A DNA stretch of 64,000 nucleotides from Pigmentiphaga sp. NML030171 (GCF_002188635.1 NZ_NINX01000040.1:62001-126000), one strand, 5' to 3'; numbered from the stretch's first letter, positions 15,133 through 24,860 are shown. Translations and numbers: made by a program. The notes: generated from the letters alone by a model not told the origin.

Positions 15133-16167
15133 ATGGCTGCCTCGTCCCCCATCCCCGTCTATCTGCTGACTGGCTTCCTGGGCAGCGGCAAGACGACGCT
15201 GCTTTCGGCCTGGCTGGAACAACCGGGCCTGCAAGGCGCGGCGGTGATCGTCAACGAGCTGGGCGAGGTCGGGCTCGACGGCGCCTTGCTGGGCGTGACC
15301 GAACAGGCCTCGCTGGTATCGGGTTCGTGCGTGTGCTGCATGGGCCTGCCGGGCCTGGAACAGGCGCTGGAGGACTTGTTCTGGGCACGGCTGCAACGCC
15401 GCATGCCGGCGTTTCCCGCCGTGGCGATCGAGACCACGGGCATGGCCGATCCCGCGCCCATTCTCCAGGCCTTGCACGATCACCCGCTGCTGCGCGAACG
15501 CTATCGCCTGCGGGCCGTCGTGACGGTAGCGGGCGCGCCGGCCGGCGCGGCATTGCTCGATCGCCATCCGGAAGCGCGGGCGCAGGTACGCGCGGCGCAG
15601 GCGCTGATCATGACCAAGACATCGGATGCGCCGGAGGAATCGACGCAAGCGCTGGCCTGTCGCCTGGCGGCCTTGAATCCCGCGGCGCCCGTGCTGGTCT
15701 CCAACCAGGCCGACCTGTCATGGGAGCACGTATGTCAGGCCGTCGCGCCCCGGGCCGCGCAGGCAGGCGATGACGCGGATCGACAGTCGGCGACCGGCGT
15801 GGCGCACGACCCTCATGATCCCGCGCATGCCCACGAACACGATGATGAACACGCTCATCATCATCATGACGCGCAGGCGTATTTTCTTCCGTTGCCCGAG
15901 GCCATCGCGCGCGATGCGCTGCTGGTCCGTCTGCACGCGCTGGCCGATGCGCTGGGTGACGACCTGCTGCGCCTCAAGGGCATCGTGATGCTGGCCGACG
16001 GCCAGCGGCGAGTGGTGCAGTTCGCGCCCGACGACAGGCGCTTCGACGTGCGCCCCCTGCCCGTGGCGGCCGATGCCGCCACGCCCACGGCCGGCTTGAC
16101 CGTCATCGCCGCGCATGCGAGTGTCGCGCGCATCGCGGCAGCCTTCTTCGGAGGCGCGTCGGCATAG
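15133..16167 (+). CDS. G3E (CobW/YjiA-type) GTPase, putative metallochaperone
   Basis: The protein has 344 residues. The P-loop is GFLGSGKTT (residues 14-22), the G3E glutamate motif is VIVNELGEVG, the metal-binding CxCC motif is Cys66-Cys68-Cys69, and the base-recognition motif is TKTSD. A histidine/aspartate-rich loop of about 25 residues (HAHEHDDEHAHHHHD) precedes the CobW C-terminal domain, implying binding of a transition metal. It follows the IclR gene by 13 bp. It could load metal into an enzyme of this cluster, whose candidates are the Zn alcohol dehydrogenase and the Fe oxygenases, or belong to general metal homeostasis. The metal cannot be assigned. Confidence 0.88.
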   Translation: MAASSPIPVYLLTGFLGSGKTTLLSAWLEQPGLQGAAVIVNELGEVGLDGALLGVTEQASLVSGSCVCCMGLPGLEQALEDLFWARLQRRMPAFPAVAIETTGMADPAPILQALHDHPLLRERYRLRAVVTVAGAPAGAALLDRHPEARAQVRAAQALIMTKTSDAPEESTQALACRLAALNPAAPVLVSNQADLSWEHVCQAVAPRAAQAGDDADRQSATGVAHDPHDPAHAHEHDDEHAHHHHDAQAYFLPLPEAIARDALLVRLHALADALGDDLLRLKGIVMLADGQRRVVQFAPDDRRFDVRPLPVAADAATPTAGLTVIAAHASVARIAAAFFGGASA

Positions 16168-16187
16168 CGGACGCGCGCCGCCGCCGT

Positions 16188-17129
16188 TCAGCTGTTTTCC
16201 AGCACGTCCGCCAGGCCCTGCTTTTCCAGCAGCGACGACAGGTGTTCCCAGCCGTGGAAATCGATGATGATCTGGCCGCGTTCCTTCGCGCCGATCTTGA
16301 ACGCCACCTGCGTGCCCAGGCGATCGGACAGCGCTTCTTCCAGGCGCAGCACGTCGCGTGACTTGGCCGCGGGCTTGCGGCTGGACTTCTGCGCGGCTTC
16401 CTGCAGTGTCTGAGCGACGAGCTTTTCGGCCTCGCGCACCGACAGCCGCTTGGCCACGATCTGCGTGGCGAGCTGGATCTGCGTGGCGGCATCCACCGCC
16501 AGCAGCGCGCGCGCATGGCCCATGTCGAGGTCGCCGGCCAACAGCATGGTCTGCACCGGAGCAGCCAGGTTCAACAGGCGCAGCAGGTTGCTCGTGGCCG
16601 AACGCGAGCGGCCAATGGCCTGGGCCGCCTGCTCGTGCGTCATGCCGAATTCGCCGATCAATCGCTGCACGCCCTGCGCTTCTTCCAGCGGGTTCAGGTC
16701 TTCGCGCTGGATGTTCTCGATCAGCGCCATGACCGCGGCGTTCTCGTCGCTGACCTCGCGCACCAGCACCGGTACCTCGGTCAGGCCGGCCAGTTGTGCG
16801 GCACGGAAGCGGCGTTCGCCGGCGATGATCTCGTAGCGGCCGCCTTCGATCGCGCGGACCAGGATGGGCTGCATCACCCCCTGGGTGCGTATCGATTCGG
16901 CCAGTTCGCCCAGCGCGCCTTCATCCATGCGCGAGCGCGGCTGGTAGCGGCCGGCCTGCATGCTGGACACCGGCAGCGTATTGGGCGGGCCTTCCTTCTG
17001 TTCCGGCTGGGCCGTGGACTTGGTGCCCAACGTGCTGACCGCCGGCATGTCGGCGCCCAGCAGCGCGTCCAGTCCGCGTCCGAGTCCTTTGGGTTTCTTC
17101 ACACCCTTAGATCCTGCTTTCATTTCCAT
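16188..17129 (-). CDS. parB: chromosome-partitioning protein ParB (Spo0J)
   Basis: The 313-residue ParB/Noc CTPase has an N-terminal ParA-interaction stretch (KGLGRGLDALLG), box I/II motifs (QPILVRAIEGGRYEIIAGER then RRFRAAQLAGL) forming the CTP and arginine-patch site, and ENIQREDLNPLEEAQG. A HTH (FGMTHEQAAQAIGRSRSATS) reads parS, and the C-terminus is a dimerisation domain. It is the last gene of mnmG-rsmG-parA-parB. The ATG at 17129 is preferred; a second ATG lies 6 bp on. The parS sites at 21043 and 21196 are its predicted binding sites. Confidence 0.95.
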   Translation of the reverse strand: MEMKAGSKGVKKPKGLGRGLDALLGADMPAVSTLGTKSTAQPEQKEGPPNTLPVSSMQAGRYQPRSRMDEGALGELAESIRTQGVMQPILVRAIEGGRYEIIAGERRFRAAQLAGLTEVPVLVREVSDENAAVMALIENIQREDLNPLEEAQGVQRLIGEFGMTHEQAAQAIGRSRSATSNLLRLLNLAAPVQTMLLAGDLDMGHARALLAVDAATQIQLATQIVAKRLSVREAEKLVAQTLQEAAQKSSRKPAAKSRDVLRLEEALSDRLGTQVAFKIGAKERGQIIIDFHGWEHLSSLLEKQGLADVLENS

Positions 17130-17146
17130 GATGTGCTTCCCCAAAG

Positions 17147-18016
17147 CTATAGCGTCTTCATACGCTCTATCATTTCCGCCCCGAAGGCCACGTAGGCCTG
17201 CGCCCCCTTGGACGCGGGGTCGAACACCACGCCCGGCAGGCCATAGCTGGGCGCCTCGGCCAGCCTGACGTTGCGCGGGATGATGCTCTTGAATACCTTG
17301 TCGCCGAAGTGGCTCTCGAGCTGCGCCGACACCTGCTGCTGCAGCGTCACGCGCGGATCGAACATCACGCGCAAGAGGCCGATCACGCGCAGGTCGGGAT
17401 TCAGGTTGGCATGGACCCGCTTGATGGTGTTGACCAGGTCCGACAGTCCCTCCAGCGCGAAGTACTCGCACTGCATGGGAATGATCACGCCATGCGCGGC
17501 GGCCAGGCCGTTGAGCGTCAGCAGCGACAAGGTGGGCGGGCAATCGATCAGCACGAAATCGTAGCGGTCGGCCACGGCCGCGATGGCGTGCTTCAACTGG
17601 CGCTCGCGCTCCTCGAGTTCCACCAGGTCGATCTCGGCGCCCGCCAGCTCGCGGTTGGAGGGCAGGACGTCATAGCCGCTCTCGGATGCCTTCGCGGCTT
17701 CGGCGATGCCGGCTTCGCCGATCAGGACCTGGTAGAGCGTCGCCTGCAGCTCGCGCTTGTCGATGCCGCTGCCCATGGTGGCGTTGCCCTGCGGATCGAG
17801 ATCGACCAGCAGCACGCGCTGCTCCTGGGCCACCAGGGCCGCCGCCAGATTGACCGCGGTGGTGGTCTTGCCGACCCCGCCCTTCTGGTTCGCGATGCAG
17901 AAGATGCGGGCGGTGCGCTTGGCGGCCAGCGGCTCGGCGCCGCTGATCGCCTCCAGCTCGCCGGCTTCTTCTCCGGACGGTGCCGCCTCGTTGACCATGC
18001 TGGAATTGGAAGACAT
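17147..18016 (-). CDS. parA: chromosome-partitioning ATPase ParA (Soj)
   Basis: The 289-residue protein has a deviant Walker A (NQKGGVGKTTTAVNLAAAL), a Walker A' region (LLVDLDPQGNATMGSG), and Walker B (DFVLIDCPPTLSLLTLNGL). An acidic, flexible leader of about 35 residues precedes the ATPase core, as in other betaproteobacterial ParA proteins. The ATG at 18016 was chosen; a TTG 9 bp upstream is also in frame. It forms ATP-dependent dimers on DNA and is stimulated by ParB-parS. It is 17 bp upstream of parB and 57 bp downstream of rsmG. Confidence 0.95.
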   Translation of the reverse strand: MSSNSSMVNEAAPSGEEAGELEAISGAEPLAAKRTARIFCIANQKGGVGKTTTAVNLAAALVAQEQRVLLVDLDPQGNATMGSGIDKRELQATLYQVLIGEAGIAEAAKASESGYDVLPSNRELAGAEIDLVELEERERQLKHAIAAVADRYDFVLIDCPPTLSLLTLNGLAAAHGVIIPMQCEYFALEGLSDLVNTIKRVHANLNPDLRVIGLLRVMFDPRVTLQQQVSAQLESHFGDKVFKSIIPRNVRLAEAPSYGLPGVVFDPASKGAQAYVAFGAEMIERMKTL

Positions 18017-18073
18017 CGAATACAACCTGATTATGGGTGAATCTGACGCGCCGGTGGCCGGCGCCGCGTTCTG

Positions 18074-18787
18074 CTAACCCTCGTTTGCCCCGCCCTCGAC
18101 GCGGTCCATCCAGACCAGGCAGCGGCGAGCGGACAATCTTGGCACATAAAGCGTCGTGACGCCTTCCACCTGCCATGCTCCCTGGTCCTTCAGCGCCTGC
18201 ATCTCGTCTTCGGGCGGATGGCCCTTCATGGCGGCCAACCGTCCTCCAGGCTTGACGTGGCGCCCGGCCAGCGCGGCGAAATCGTGCAGCGACGCGAACG
18301 CGCGCGAGACGACGATGTCGCACTCGGCGGGTTCCAGCTCCTCGACCCGGGCGTGCGTCGCCTCCAGGTTGGACAGCCGCAGCACCCCGGCCACGTGCTT
18401 GATGAACGCGGTCTTCTTTTCCACCGCGTCCACGCAGCGCACCTGCCACTCCGGACGGCAGATGGCCAGGACCACGCCGGGCAATCCTCCGCCCGAGCCC
18501 ACATCCAGGATGCTGGCCGGCTGGCCCGCAAGCCGCTGGGCCAGCTCCGGCACCACCGCCAGGCTGTCCGTGATGTGATGCAAAAGCATCTGCTCCGGCT
18601 CTCGTATGGCCGTGAGGTTGTAGGTGCGATTCCAGCGCAGCATCTGCGCCAGGTAGTTCAGCAGCAGGTCGATGCGCGCGTGATCGAGCGGCAGGCGCAA
18701 CGCCGCGCAGTCCGACTCGAGCTGGGCGGCGAATACCGCGCCATTGAAAGGTTCCTGCATCGGGATCGGTTTCCGGGACATGTTCAT
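18074..18787 (-). CDS. rsmG: 16S rRNA (guanine527-N7)-methyltransferase RsmG (GidB)
   Basis: This 237-residue SAM-dependent methyltransferase has LRWNRTYNLTAIREPEQML, the SAM-binding motif ILDVGSGGGLPGVVLAI and VSRAFASLHDF, all characteristic of RsmG. The ATG at 18787 is chosen because GGAGGG lies about 7 nt upstream; internal ATGs at 18781 and beyond are possible. The product methylates G527 of 16S rRNA in the cytosol. Its place between mnmG and parA is the conserved near-origin order in many bacteria. Confidence 0.95.
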   Translation of the reverse strand: MNMSRKPIPMQEPFNGAVFAAQLESDCAALRLPLDHARIDLLLNYLAQMLRWNRTYNLTAIREPEQMLLHHITDSLAVVPELAQRLAGQPASILDVGSGGGLPGVVLAICRPEWQVRCVDAVEKKTAFIKHVAGVLRLSNLEATHARVEELEPAECDIVVSRAFASLHDFAALAGRHVKPGGRLAAMKGHPPEDEMQALKDQGAWQVEGVTTLYVPRLSARRCLVWMDRVEGGANEG

Positions 18788-18944
18788 GGGACGACCCTCC
18801 GGCGGCCGGGAGCTCCCCTTGCCGGGGAAGCGGACGCGCTTCGCCGCAAGCCGCGCATCGATGCCGACGAGCCTCCCGTCTCGTCGTGGCGCGGCTTTTC
18901 TCCCAGGAGAAGGCGTATGGTTGTCGAATGGCCGTGGGACACGC

Positions 18945-20885
18945 TCATGCCGCCCGGTTGGCGTCGGCGGCGGAATCGGCATCCAGCCGTCCGTATTGCC
19001 GGCGCTTCAGGTGTATCAGCAGGAGCGAGATGGCGGCAGGCGTGATGCCCGAGATACGGGCAGCCTGGCCGATGGTTTGCGGCCGATGAGTCTTGAGCTT
19101 CTGGCGGACTTCGAAGGACAGGCTGCGTACCGAGTCGTAGTCGATGTCGTCGGGTATACGCTGGTTCTCGTGCCCGGCCTGCTTGTCGATCTCGTTCTGC
19201 TGGCGCGCGATGTAACCCGCGTATTTGACCTGGATCTCGACCTGTTCGGCAACGATCTGGTCGGTTACGCCCGGACCCGCCAGCAATTCCTCGTCCGCGT
19301 TCTTCGCTTGCATAAGCGCATCATAGGAAACGTTGGGGCGCTTGAGCAAGTCGAATAGTGTGTACTCACGCTCGATCGCCTTGCCCAATAGCGGCTCGGC
19401 CGCGTGGGCCGGGAAAATCCGGGGATTGATCCACGTGGAACGCAGGCGCTCGACCTCGCTCGCCACCGCGTCCCGCTTGCGGTTGAAAGCATCCCACCGC
19501 ACATCGTCCACCAGTCCGAGCCGGCGGCCGGTTTCCGTCAGGCGCCAATCGGCGTTGTCCTCGCGCAGGCTCAGGCGATATTCGGCTCGCGACGTAAACA
19601 TGCGATAGGGCTCGGTCACCCCGCGCGTCACCAGGTCGTCGGCCAGCACGCCCAAGTAGGCCTGGTCGCGGCGCGGCACCCAGGCTTCCTCGCCCTTCAC
19701 CTTCAGGGCGGCATTGATGCCCGCCAGCAGTCCTTGCGCTGCTGCTTCCTCGTAGCCCGTCGTGCCGTTGATCTGTCCGGCGAAGAACAGCCCCGATATG
19801 GCGCGGGTCTCCAGCGACGTTTTCAGTCCACGTGGATCGAAATAGTCATACTCGATGGCGTAGCCGGGCCGCAGGATATGGGCATTTTCCAGCCCGGGCA
19901 GCGAATGGATCAGGTCCAGCTGCACATCGAAAGGCAGGCTGGTCGACACCCCGTTCGGGTAGAACTCGTGGGTCGTCAGCCCTTCCGGTTCCAGGAAAAC
20001 CTGGTGCGAGGTCTTGTCGGCGAAGCGGTGGATCTTGTCTTCGATGGACGGGCAATAGCGCGGCCCCACCCCTTCGATAACGCCGGTGTACATGGGCGAA
20101 CGGTCCAGGCCGCCGCGAATGATCTCGTGCGTGCGCGCATTCGTGTGCGTGATCCAGCACGGCAGTTGGCGCGGATGCATGGAGGCATCGCCCAGATAGG
20201 AGAACACCGGTACCGGATCCAGGTCGCCGGGCTGTTCCTCCAGCACGCTGAAGTCGATGGAACGGCCGTCGATACGGGGCGGCGTACCGGTCTTCAGGCG
20301 GCCTTGTCCCAGCTTGAGTTCCTGCAGGCGTTTGCCCAGCAAAATGGCGGGCGGATCACCCGCCCGGCCTGCCGAGTAGTTTTGCAGTCCCACGTGAACC
20401 AACCCATTCAGGAAGGTGCCAGCGGTCAACACCACCGCCCGCGCACGGAAGCGCAGGCCGATCTGGGTGACCGCGCCAACTACCTTATCCCCTTCCAGCA
20501 TCAAGTCATCGACTGCCTGCTGAAACAGCCAGAGATTGGGCTGATTTTCCAGGCGATGGCGGATGGCTTTACGGTAGAGCACACGGTCCGCCTGGGCCCG
20601 CGTGGCCCGCACCGCAGGCCCTTTGGACGCATTCAGGATGCGGAATTGGATCCCTGCTTCGTCGGTAGCCAGGGCCATGGCCCCGCCCAGCGCATCGACT
20701 TCCTTTACCAGATGGCCCTTGCCTATCCCGCCTATGGAGGGGTTGCAGGACATCTGCCCCAGGGTCTCGATGTTATGCGTGAGCAGCAGCGTCTTGCAGC
20801 CAGCGCGTGCGGCCGCCAAGGCGGCCTCCGTACCGGCATGGCCGCCGCCTACAACAATCACATCAAATTCGGTTGGATACAGCAT
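18945..20885 (-). CDS. mnmG: tRNA uridine 5-carboxymethylaminomethyl modification enzyme MnmG (GidA)
   Basis: The 646-residue FAD enzyme starts with a dinucleotide-binding motif ([19 protein letters not shown]) and has the family signatures [20 protein letters not shown] and [11 protein letters not shown], plus a C-terminal helical MnmE-binding domain. With MnmE it makes the cmnm5 group on the wobble uridine (U34) of several tRNAs. It is the first gene of the mnmG-rsmG-parA-parB operon and is transcribed away from the putative oriC at 34.5 kb. A TATAAT hexamer on the minus strand at 20991-20986, about 100 bp upstream of the ATG, may be its -10 box; no good -35 is seen. Confidence 0.97.
   Translation of the reverse strand: MLYPTEFDVIVVGGGHAGTEAALAAARAGCKTLLLTHNIETLGQMSCNPSIGGIGKGHLVKEVDALGGAMALATDEAGIQFRILNASKGPAVRATRAQADRVLYRKAIRHRLENQPNLWLFQQAVDDLMLEGDKVVGAVTQIGLRFRARAVVLTAGTFLNGLVHVGLQNYSAGRAGDPPAILLGKRLQELKLGQGRLKTGTPPRIDGRSIDFSVLEEQPGDLDPVPVFSYLGDASMHPRQLPCWITHTNARTHEIIRGGLDRSPMYTGVIEGVGPRYCPSIEDKIHRFADKTSHQVFLEPEGLTTHEFYPNGVSTSLPFDVQLDLIHSLPGLENAHILRPGYAIEYDYFDPRGLKTSLETRAISGLFFAGQINGTTGYEEAAAQGLLAGINAALKVKGEEAWVPRRDQAYLGVLADDLVTRGVTEPYRMFTSRAEYRLSLREDNADWRLTETGRRLGLVDDVRWDAFNRKRDAVASEVERLRSTWINPRIFPAHAAEPLLGKAIEREYTLFDLLKRPNVSYDALMQAKNADEELLAGPGVTDQIVAEQVEIQVKYAGYIARQQNEIDKQAGHENQRIPDDIDYDSVRSLSFEVRQKLKTHRPQTIGQAARISGITPAAISLLLIHLKRRQYGRLDADSAADANRAA
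19427..19442. other. Degenerate parS-like site inside mnmG
   Basis: TGATCCACGTGGAACG has the palindromic CCACGTGG core and differs from a parS consensus (TGTTnCACGTGnAACA) at two of the defined positions. It lies within coding sequence, so codon constraints alone could explain it. Binding by ParB is possible but unproven. Confidence 0.35.
20387..20402. other. Degenerate parS-like site inside mnmG
   Basis: AGTCCCACGTGAACCA shares the CACGTG core and 13 of 16 bases with TGTTCCACGTGAAACA. It is the weaker of the two in-gene sites and could be chance. Confidence 0.25.
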
Positions 20886-21042
20886 GGTGGGATCCGCAAA
20901 AAGCCAAGCTTGGCCTGGCGACCTGGCAGCCTTCGTGGCCAGGGAGATGTCCGGGTCTGGAGAGAAAACGCCACGGTAACTTGGGATTATAGGATTCCCG
21001 CCCTGCCAACGCGAGCATTACCCTGGACAAGCCGCTCCATAG

Positions 21043-21058
21043 TGTTTCACGTGAAACA
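21043..21058. other. parS: parS centromere site 1
   Basis: TGTTTCACGTGAAACA is a perfect 16-bp parS consensus palindrome. The symmetry extends to 20 bp (21041-21060). It lies about 160 bp upstream of mnmG and 4 kb from parAB. ParB is expected to load here as a CTP clamp and recruit SMC. Confidence 0.95.
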
Positions 21059-21195
21059 CTGGCTACGAGGCAAGCCGTTCATGACGTACATTGTGGCAGC
21101 TCGGCGTGGCAACTGATGTGAAGTTATGGCGAGCGGGATGCTCGCGATGAGCAGCTCGACGGATTGGGTGTGAACCCACCCGAGCAGCGTGCCGA

Positions 21196-21211
21196 TGTTC
21201 CACGTGAAACA
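21196..21211. other. parS: parS centromere site 2
   Basis: TGTTCCACGTGAAACA matches the widely conserved bacterial parS consensus exactly. It is 153 bp (centre to centre) from site 1 in the same intergenic region, forming a paired loading zone for ParB. Confidence 0.95.
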
Positions 21212-21543
21212 TTGCAGCGGTTGCTTGTGCATTCTTTGGCTCGGGGGAATACGGCGCCGGCGGAAAACAGCAGTGGTACGGGTAGGTCGTTGCCTGCGAC
21301 CGCGCCGATATTGCAGGCTGCCCGGCTGTCGATGTTTCTCCAATCCCAGGCCGATACCGATGTATCTCCCTACCCTCCTCGGGAAAAGTCCTATGCGGAT
21401 CTAGCCACGCGTGCTGTCATGGCTACAAGGAGGCAATACGTGACAGGGCAAAACGACTGAGGGAATCGCAGCGATGCTGACTCAATGCCGCTAGTGATTG
21501 CGACTTCTTTTCCGGCGGCAGTACACCACGTGAATCCTTTCTC

Positions 21544-22071
21544 TCATTCTTCTCTGCCGGTGCCGTCGCCGCTGTCCGTCTCTTCACGCATGGCCCGAGC
21601 GATCAACACATCCAGCATCTCGAACAAACCCGCTATCCGCTCGGGCGAGTACCCACCCAAGAGCCGATCATTGCGCTGGCGAGCCAGGCGCCGCAAGGTC
21701 ACGGCCACCTCCATTCCCCGCGGGCTCAGCCTCAGTTCGGCCTGCCGGCTGTCCCGTTCAGAGACTCCCCTTTCAATCAATCCCTGACGGGTCAGGACCC
21801 CGATGGCCCGGCTGATCTGTGCCGCATCGACCATGGCGATGTAGGCCAGCTTGCGTATCGAGGCAGGCTGGGTCGTGGCAAGCAGCGTGACCACCTGCCA
21901 CTCCACCTGAGAAAACCCGAACTGCATGCGAGCCTGCAGCTGGGAGGCGCGCGAAAGCGACTTGCTGAGCGCAGCGACCTTGGGCGCGAGCAGGCCGTCC
22001 TGCCGGTGAATTTCCATGTCGTCGACGGACGCGGCGGCTTCTTCTTCCTCGGGCGAGGGCTGGATAGTCAT
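21544..22071 (-). CDS. MarR-family transcriptional regulator
   Basis: This 175-residue protein has an acidic N-terminal leader (SPEEEEAAASVDDMEIHRQD) followed by the MarR winged helix: VEWQVVTLLATTQPASIRKL, recognition helix VDAAQISRAIGVLTRQGL, wing SERDSRQAELRLS. The Shine-Dalgarno is weak. The nearest upstream gene is the FAS1 protein gene on the same strand, 177 bp away. No obvious metabolic partner is adjacent, so the target and ligand are unknown. Confidence 0.85.
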   Translation of the reverse strand: MTIQPSPEEEEAAASVDDMEIHRQDGLLAPKVAALSKSLSRASQLQARMQFGFSQVEWQVVTLLATTQPASIRKLAYIAMVDAAQISRAIGVLTRQGLIERGVSERDSRQAELRLSPRGMEVAVTLRRLARQRNDRLLGGYSPERIAGLFEMLDVLIARAMREETDSGDGTGREE

Positions 22072-22248
22072 GGGTGGCAGCCTGCGGCAAGGCGCTTGTT
22101 ATGGAAGAGGCGCCATTATCCTCGCAAGGACTATCCATGCACAAATACAGGACAAGTCATGCTATTTGCCACGATAGACGATCATTTACAAGATTCAATC
22201 ATGTATCTTAATAGCACGACGAATCCGGCCAACGGCCACTACGCGGAA

Positions 22249-22719
22249 TCAGGGAAGCAAGACGGCATCCAGCACATTGATATAGCCGTTGTCGACCTCG
22301 ACGTCCGGCTCCAGCACCTCCGCGTCCGACAACAGCAGGCGGCGATCCTTGCGATGGACCGTCAAGGTCTTGCCGCCTTCGGTCTTGATCTGCGTGCCTT
22401 CCTTGGCATCCTTCAGGCGGACCTTGCCGGCCACCATGTGCAGCTTGACCATTTGCACCAGCGTATCCTTGTTCCGCAGCGCCTCGCGCTGCGCGGAGGG
22501 CAGCTTGGCGAAGGCTTCGTCGGACGGCGCGAACACGGTATAGGGCTGCCCTTTCAAGGTCTGCTCCAATCCCGCCTCGCGTACCGCGTTGATCCACGAA
22601 CTGAACATCCCGGCCGTCTGGGCCGTATCGATGATGTTGCGCGCCAAGGCACCCGCCGGGCTCATCAAGCCCAGGGCCAAGGCCATGGCGATCAATCTAA
22701 GGGTGTACCTGATAGGCAT
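22249..22719 (-). CDS. Secreted fasciclin (FAS1) domain protein
   Basis: This 156-residue protein has a signal peptide (YTLRLIAMALALGLMSPAGA, cleavage near ALA/R) and a single FAS1 domain. The domain is recognisable from TAGMFSSWINAVREAGLEQT, YTVFAPSDEAFAKL, the H2-type motif VKLHMVAGKVR and the final NGYINVLDAVLLP. The ATG at 22719 has GGAG 7 nt upstream; a longer reading from 22884 would run through the terminator hairpin. FAS1 proteins act in adhesion or as small periplasmic binding modules; the role here is unknown. Confidence 0.88.
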   Translation of the reverse strand: MPIRYTLRLIAMALALGLMSPAGALARNIIDTAQTAGMFSSWINAVREAGLEQTLKGQPYTVFAPSDEAFAKLPSAQREALRNKDTLVQMVKLHMVAGKVRLKDAKEGTQIKTEGGKTLTVHRKDRRLLLSDAEVLEPDVEVDNGYINVLDAVLLP

Positions 22720-22852
22720 GCGCTTCTCCCGAGCGACGAGTTTCTCCTTGGGACATGGCCGGTCTACGAGCCGTTTTCCATGATCCCCCGCCGCGCTGTA
22801 ACCAGGGCCGTCGCTTCGCAAGGGACCGCAACAGGAAGCGGAAAGATCATGA

Positions 22853-22900
22853 AAAATGGCCCCCACGCTTCCGCGTAGCGGCAAGCGTGGGGGCCATTTT
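22853..22900. terminator. Strong bidirectional rho-independent terminator after pckG
   Basis: Perfect 18-bp arms (AAAATGGCCCCCACGCTT at 22853-22870, complement at 22883-22900) enclose a 12-nt loop. A run of A precedes the stem and a run of T follows it, so each strand has a usable U-tract. It lies 44 bp after the pckG stop and upstream of the FAS1 gene. Confidence 0.9.
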
Positions 22901-22944
22901 CATCGCCGGCCGGGGCGCTCGCGCGCCACGCGGCAAGCGCCGGA

Positions 22945-24810
22945 TCAGCCTTGCAGGCGCTTGCTCAGGCGCTCCTTGACTTCCACCAGTTCGTTCGGCA
23001 GCCCATGCTTGAGCAGTTCGAACAATTCATCATGCAGGCGCAATTCCTCCTTCCACGCTTGCGTGTCGATGGCGGTGATGCGATCGAACTGTTCGCGGGT
23101 GAAGTTCAGGCCGTCCCAGGTCAGATCGCCGTAGGAAGGCGTCACGCCGAACACGTGGTCCACGCCCTGCGCCTTGCCATCGATGCGCTCGAGCATCCAC
23201 TTCAGCACGCGCATGTTCTCGCCGAAGCCGGGCCAGACGAATTTGCCGTTCTCGTCCGTACGGAACCAGTTGACGCAGAAGATGGCAGGCAGGCGTACGC
23301 CGGCCGATTCGAGCTTGGCACCCAGCTGCAGCCAGTGGCTGAAGTAATCGCTCATGTTGTAGCCGCAGAACGGCAGCATGGCGAAGGGGTCGCGGCGCAC
23401 CACGCCCTGCTTGCCGGTGGCGGCGGCGGTGGTTTCCGAACCCATGGTGGCGGCCATGTACACGCCTTCGACCCAGTTGCGGGCCTCGGTCACCAGCGGC
23501 ACCGTGGTGGAGCGGCGGCCGCCGAACACGAAGGCGTCGATGGTCACGCCCGCGGGGTTGTCCCACTCGGAGTCGATGGCCGGGTTCTGGTCGGCGGCGA
23601 CGGTGAAGCGGGCATTCGGATGCGCCGCCTTGCGGCCCGTGGTCTTGCCGATCTCCGGGGTCCAGTCCTGGCCCTGCCAGTCGATGCAGTGGGCAGGCGG
23701 CTCGCTCATGCCTTCCCACCAGATGTCGCCGTCGTCGGTCAGCGCGACATTGGTGAAGATGACGTTCTCGCGCAGCGTCGCCATGCAGTTGAAGTTGGTC
23801 TTCTCGTTCGTGCCCGGCGCGACGCCGAAGTAGCCGGCTTCGGGGTTGATGGCGCGCAGCTTGCCATCGGGACCGGGCTTGATCCAGGCGATGTCGTCGC
23901 CGATGGTGGTGACCTTCCAGCCCGGCAGCGACGCCGGGGGGATCAGCATCGCGAAGTTGGTCTTGCCGCAGGCCGAGGGGAAGGCCGCGCCGACGTGCAT
24001 CTTCTTGCCCTCGGGCGAGGTGACGCCCAGGATGAGCATGTGCTCGGCCAGCCAGCCCTGGTCGCGCCCCATCTTGGAGGCGATGCGCAGCGCCAGGCAC
24101 TTCTTGCCCAGCAGCGCATTGCCGCCGTAGCCCGAACCGAAGGACCAGATCTCGCGGGTCTCGGGATAGTGCACGATGTACTTGGTTTCGTTGCACGGCC
24201 AGGCCACGTCGGCCTCGCCCTGGGCAAGCGGCTTGCCCACGGTATGGACGCAGGGCACGAACACGCCGTCGGTGCCCAGCACGTCATAGACCTTGCGGCC
24301 CATGCGGGTCATGATGCGCATGTTGGCCACGACGTAGGGCGAGTCGGACAGTTCGACGCCGATCTGCGCGATGGGCGAGCCCAGCGGCCCCATCGAGAAC
24401 GGAATGACGTACATGGTGCGGCCGCGCATGGAACCGGCGAACAGCCCGTCCAGCGTGGCGCGCATTTCCGCCGGATCCACCCAGTTGTTGGTGGGACCGG
24501 CATCTTCCTTGCGCTCGGAACAGATGAAGGTGCGGTCTTCGACACGGGCGACGTCGGACGGATCGGACCAGGCCAGATAGGAATTGGGACGCTTGGCGGG
24601 GTTCAAGCGGCGCAGCGTGCCGGCCTGGACCATCTGTTCGCACAGGCGGTCGTATTCTTCCTGCGAACCGTCGCACCATTCGATGCGATCGGGCTGCGCC
24701 AGCGCCGCGACTTCGGCCACCCAGGCCTTCAATCGTTCGTGACGTACCCAGTCAGGAGCATCCACCGCCGAAAGTTGTTTGGGAACCGATGTTTTGGGCA
24801 CGGCGTTCAT
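22945..24810 (-). CDS. pckG: phosphoenolpyruvate carboxykinase (GTP)
   Basis: The 621-residue enzyme converts oxaloacetate and GTP to PEP, CO2 and GDP, the entry step of gluconeogenesis. The GTP-type P-loop/active-site motif [16 protein letters not shown] is present, as is the substrate region [15 protein letters not shown]. Full length matches the GTP-dependent family, not the ATP-dependent PckA. The ATG at 24810 is preferred because GAGGAGA lies about 9 nt upstream; an ATG 9 bp earlier would sit too close to it. It has its own terminator and probably its own promoter with a hairpin leader. Confidence 0.97.
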   Translation of the reverse strand: MNAVPKTSVPKQLSAVDAPDWVRHERLKAWVAEVAALAQPDRIEWCDGSQEEYDRLCEQMVQAGTLRRLNPAKRPNSYLAWSDPSDVARVEDRTFICSERKEDAGPTNNWVDPAEMRATLDGLFAGSMRGRTMYVIPFSMGPLGSPIAQIGVELSDSPYVVANMRIMTRMGRKVYDVLGTDGVFVPCVHTVGKPLAQGEADVAWPCNETKYIVHYPETREIWSFGSGYGGNALLGKKCLALRIASKMGRDQGWLAEHMLILGVTSPEGKKMHVGAAFPSACGKTNFAMLIPPASLPGWKVTTIGDDIAWIKPGPDGKLRAINPEAGYFGVAPGTNEKTNFNCMATLRENVIFTNVALTDDGDIWWEGMSEPPAHCIDWQGQDWTPEIGKTTGRKAAHPNARFTVAADQNPAIDSEWDNPAGVTIDAFVFGGRRSTTVPLVTEARNWVEGVYMAATMGSETTAAATGKQGVVRRDPFAMLPFCGYNMSDYFSHWLQLGAKLESAGVRLPAIFCVNWFRTDENGKFVWPGFGENMRVLKWMLERIDGKAQGVDHVFGVTPSYGDLTWDGLNFTREQFDRITAIDTQAWKEELRLHDELFELLKHGLPNELVEVKERLSKRLQG

Positions 24811-24860
24811 TGGTGACATTCTCCTCGACGCTGGGGCGCCTGATCATGATGTAAATAATG

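Larger units (their letters stand above)
20886..21543. other. Intergenic partition region without a recognisable gene
   Basis: These 658 bp between mnmG and the MarR gene hold two parS sites (21043-21058, 21196-21211) and the mnmG leader. Short open frames exist (for example 21164-21460) but show no family resemblance, ribosome-binding site or codon pattern that would support a gene. No perfect DnaA box was seen here, so replication initiation is more likely at 34.5 kb. Confidence 0.7.

Noticed and set aside
21164-21460. Possible small gene in the parS region
   Set aside because: No Shine-Dalgarno, no recognisable domain, and the frame runs through a parS site. It is probably a chance opening.
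20886-21543. Considered as oriC because of its position next to mnmG
   Set aside because: No perfect DnaA box was seen there. The DnaA-box cluster at 34.5 kb is far stronger, so this region is assigned to partition rather than initiation.
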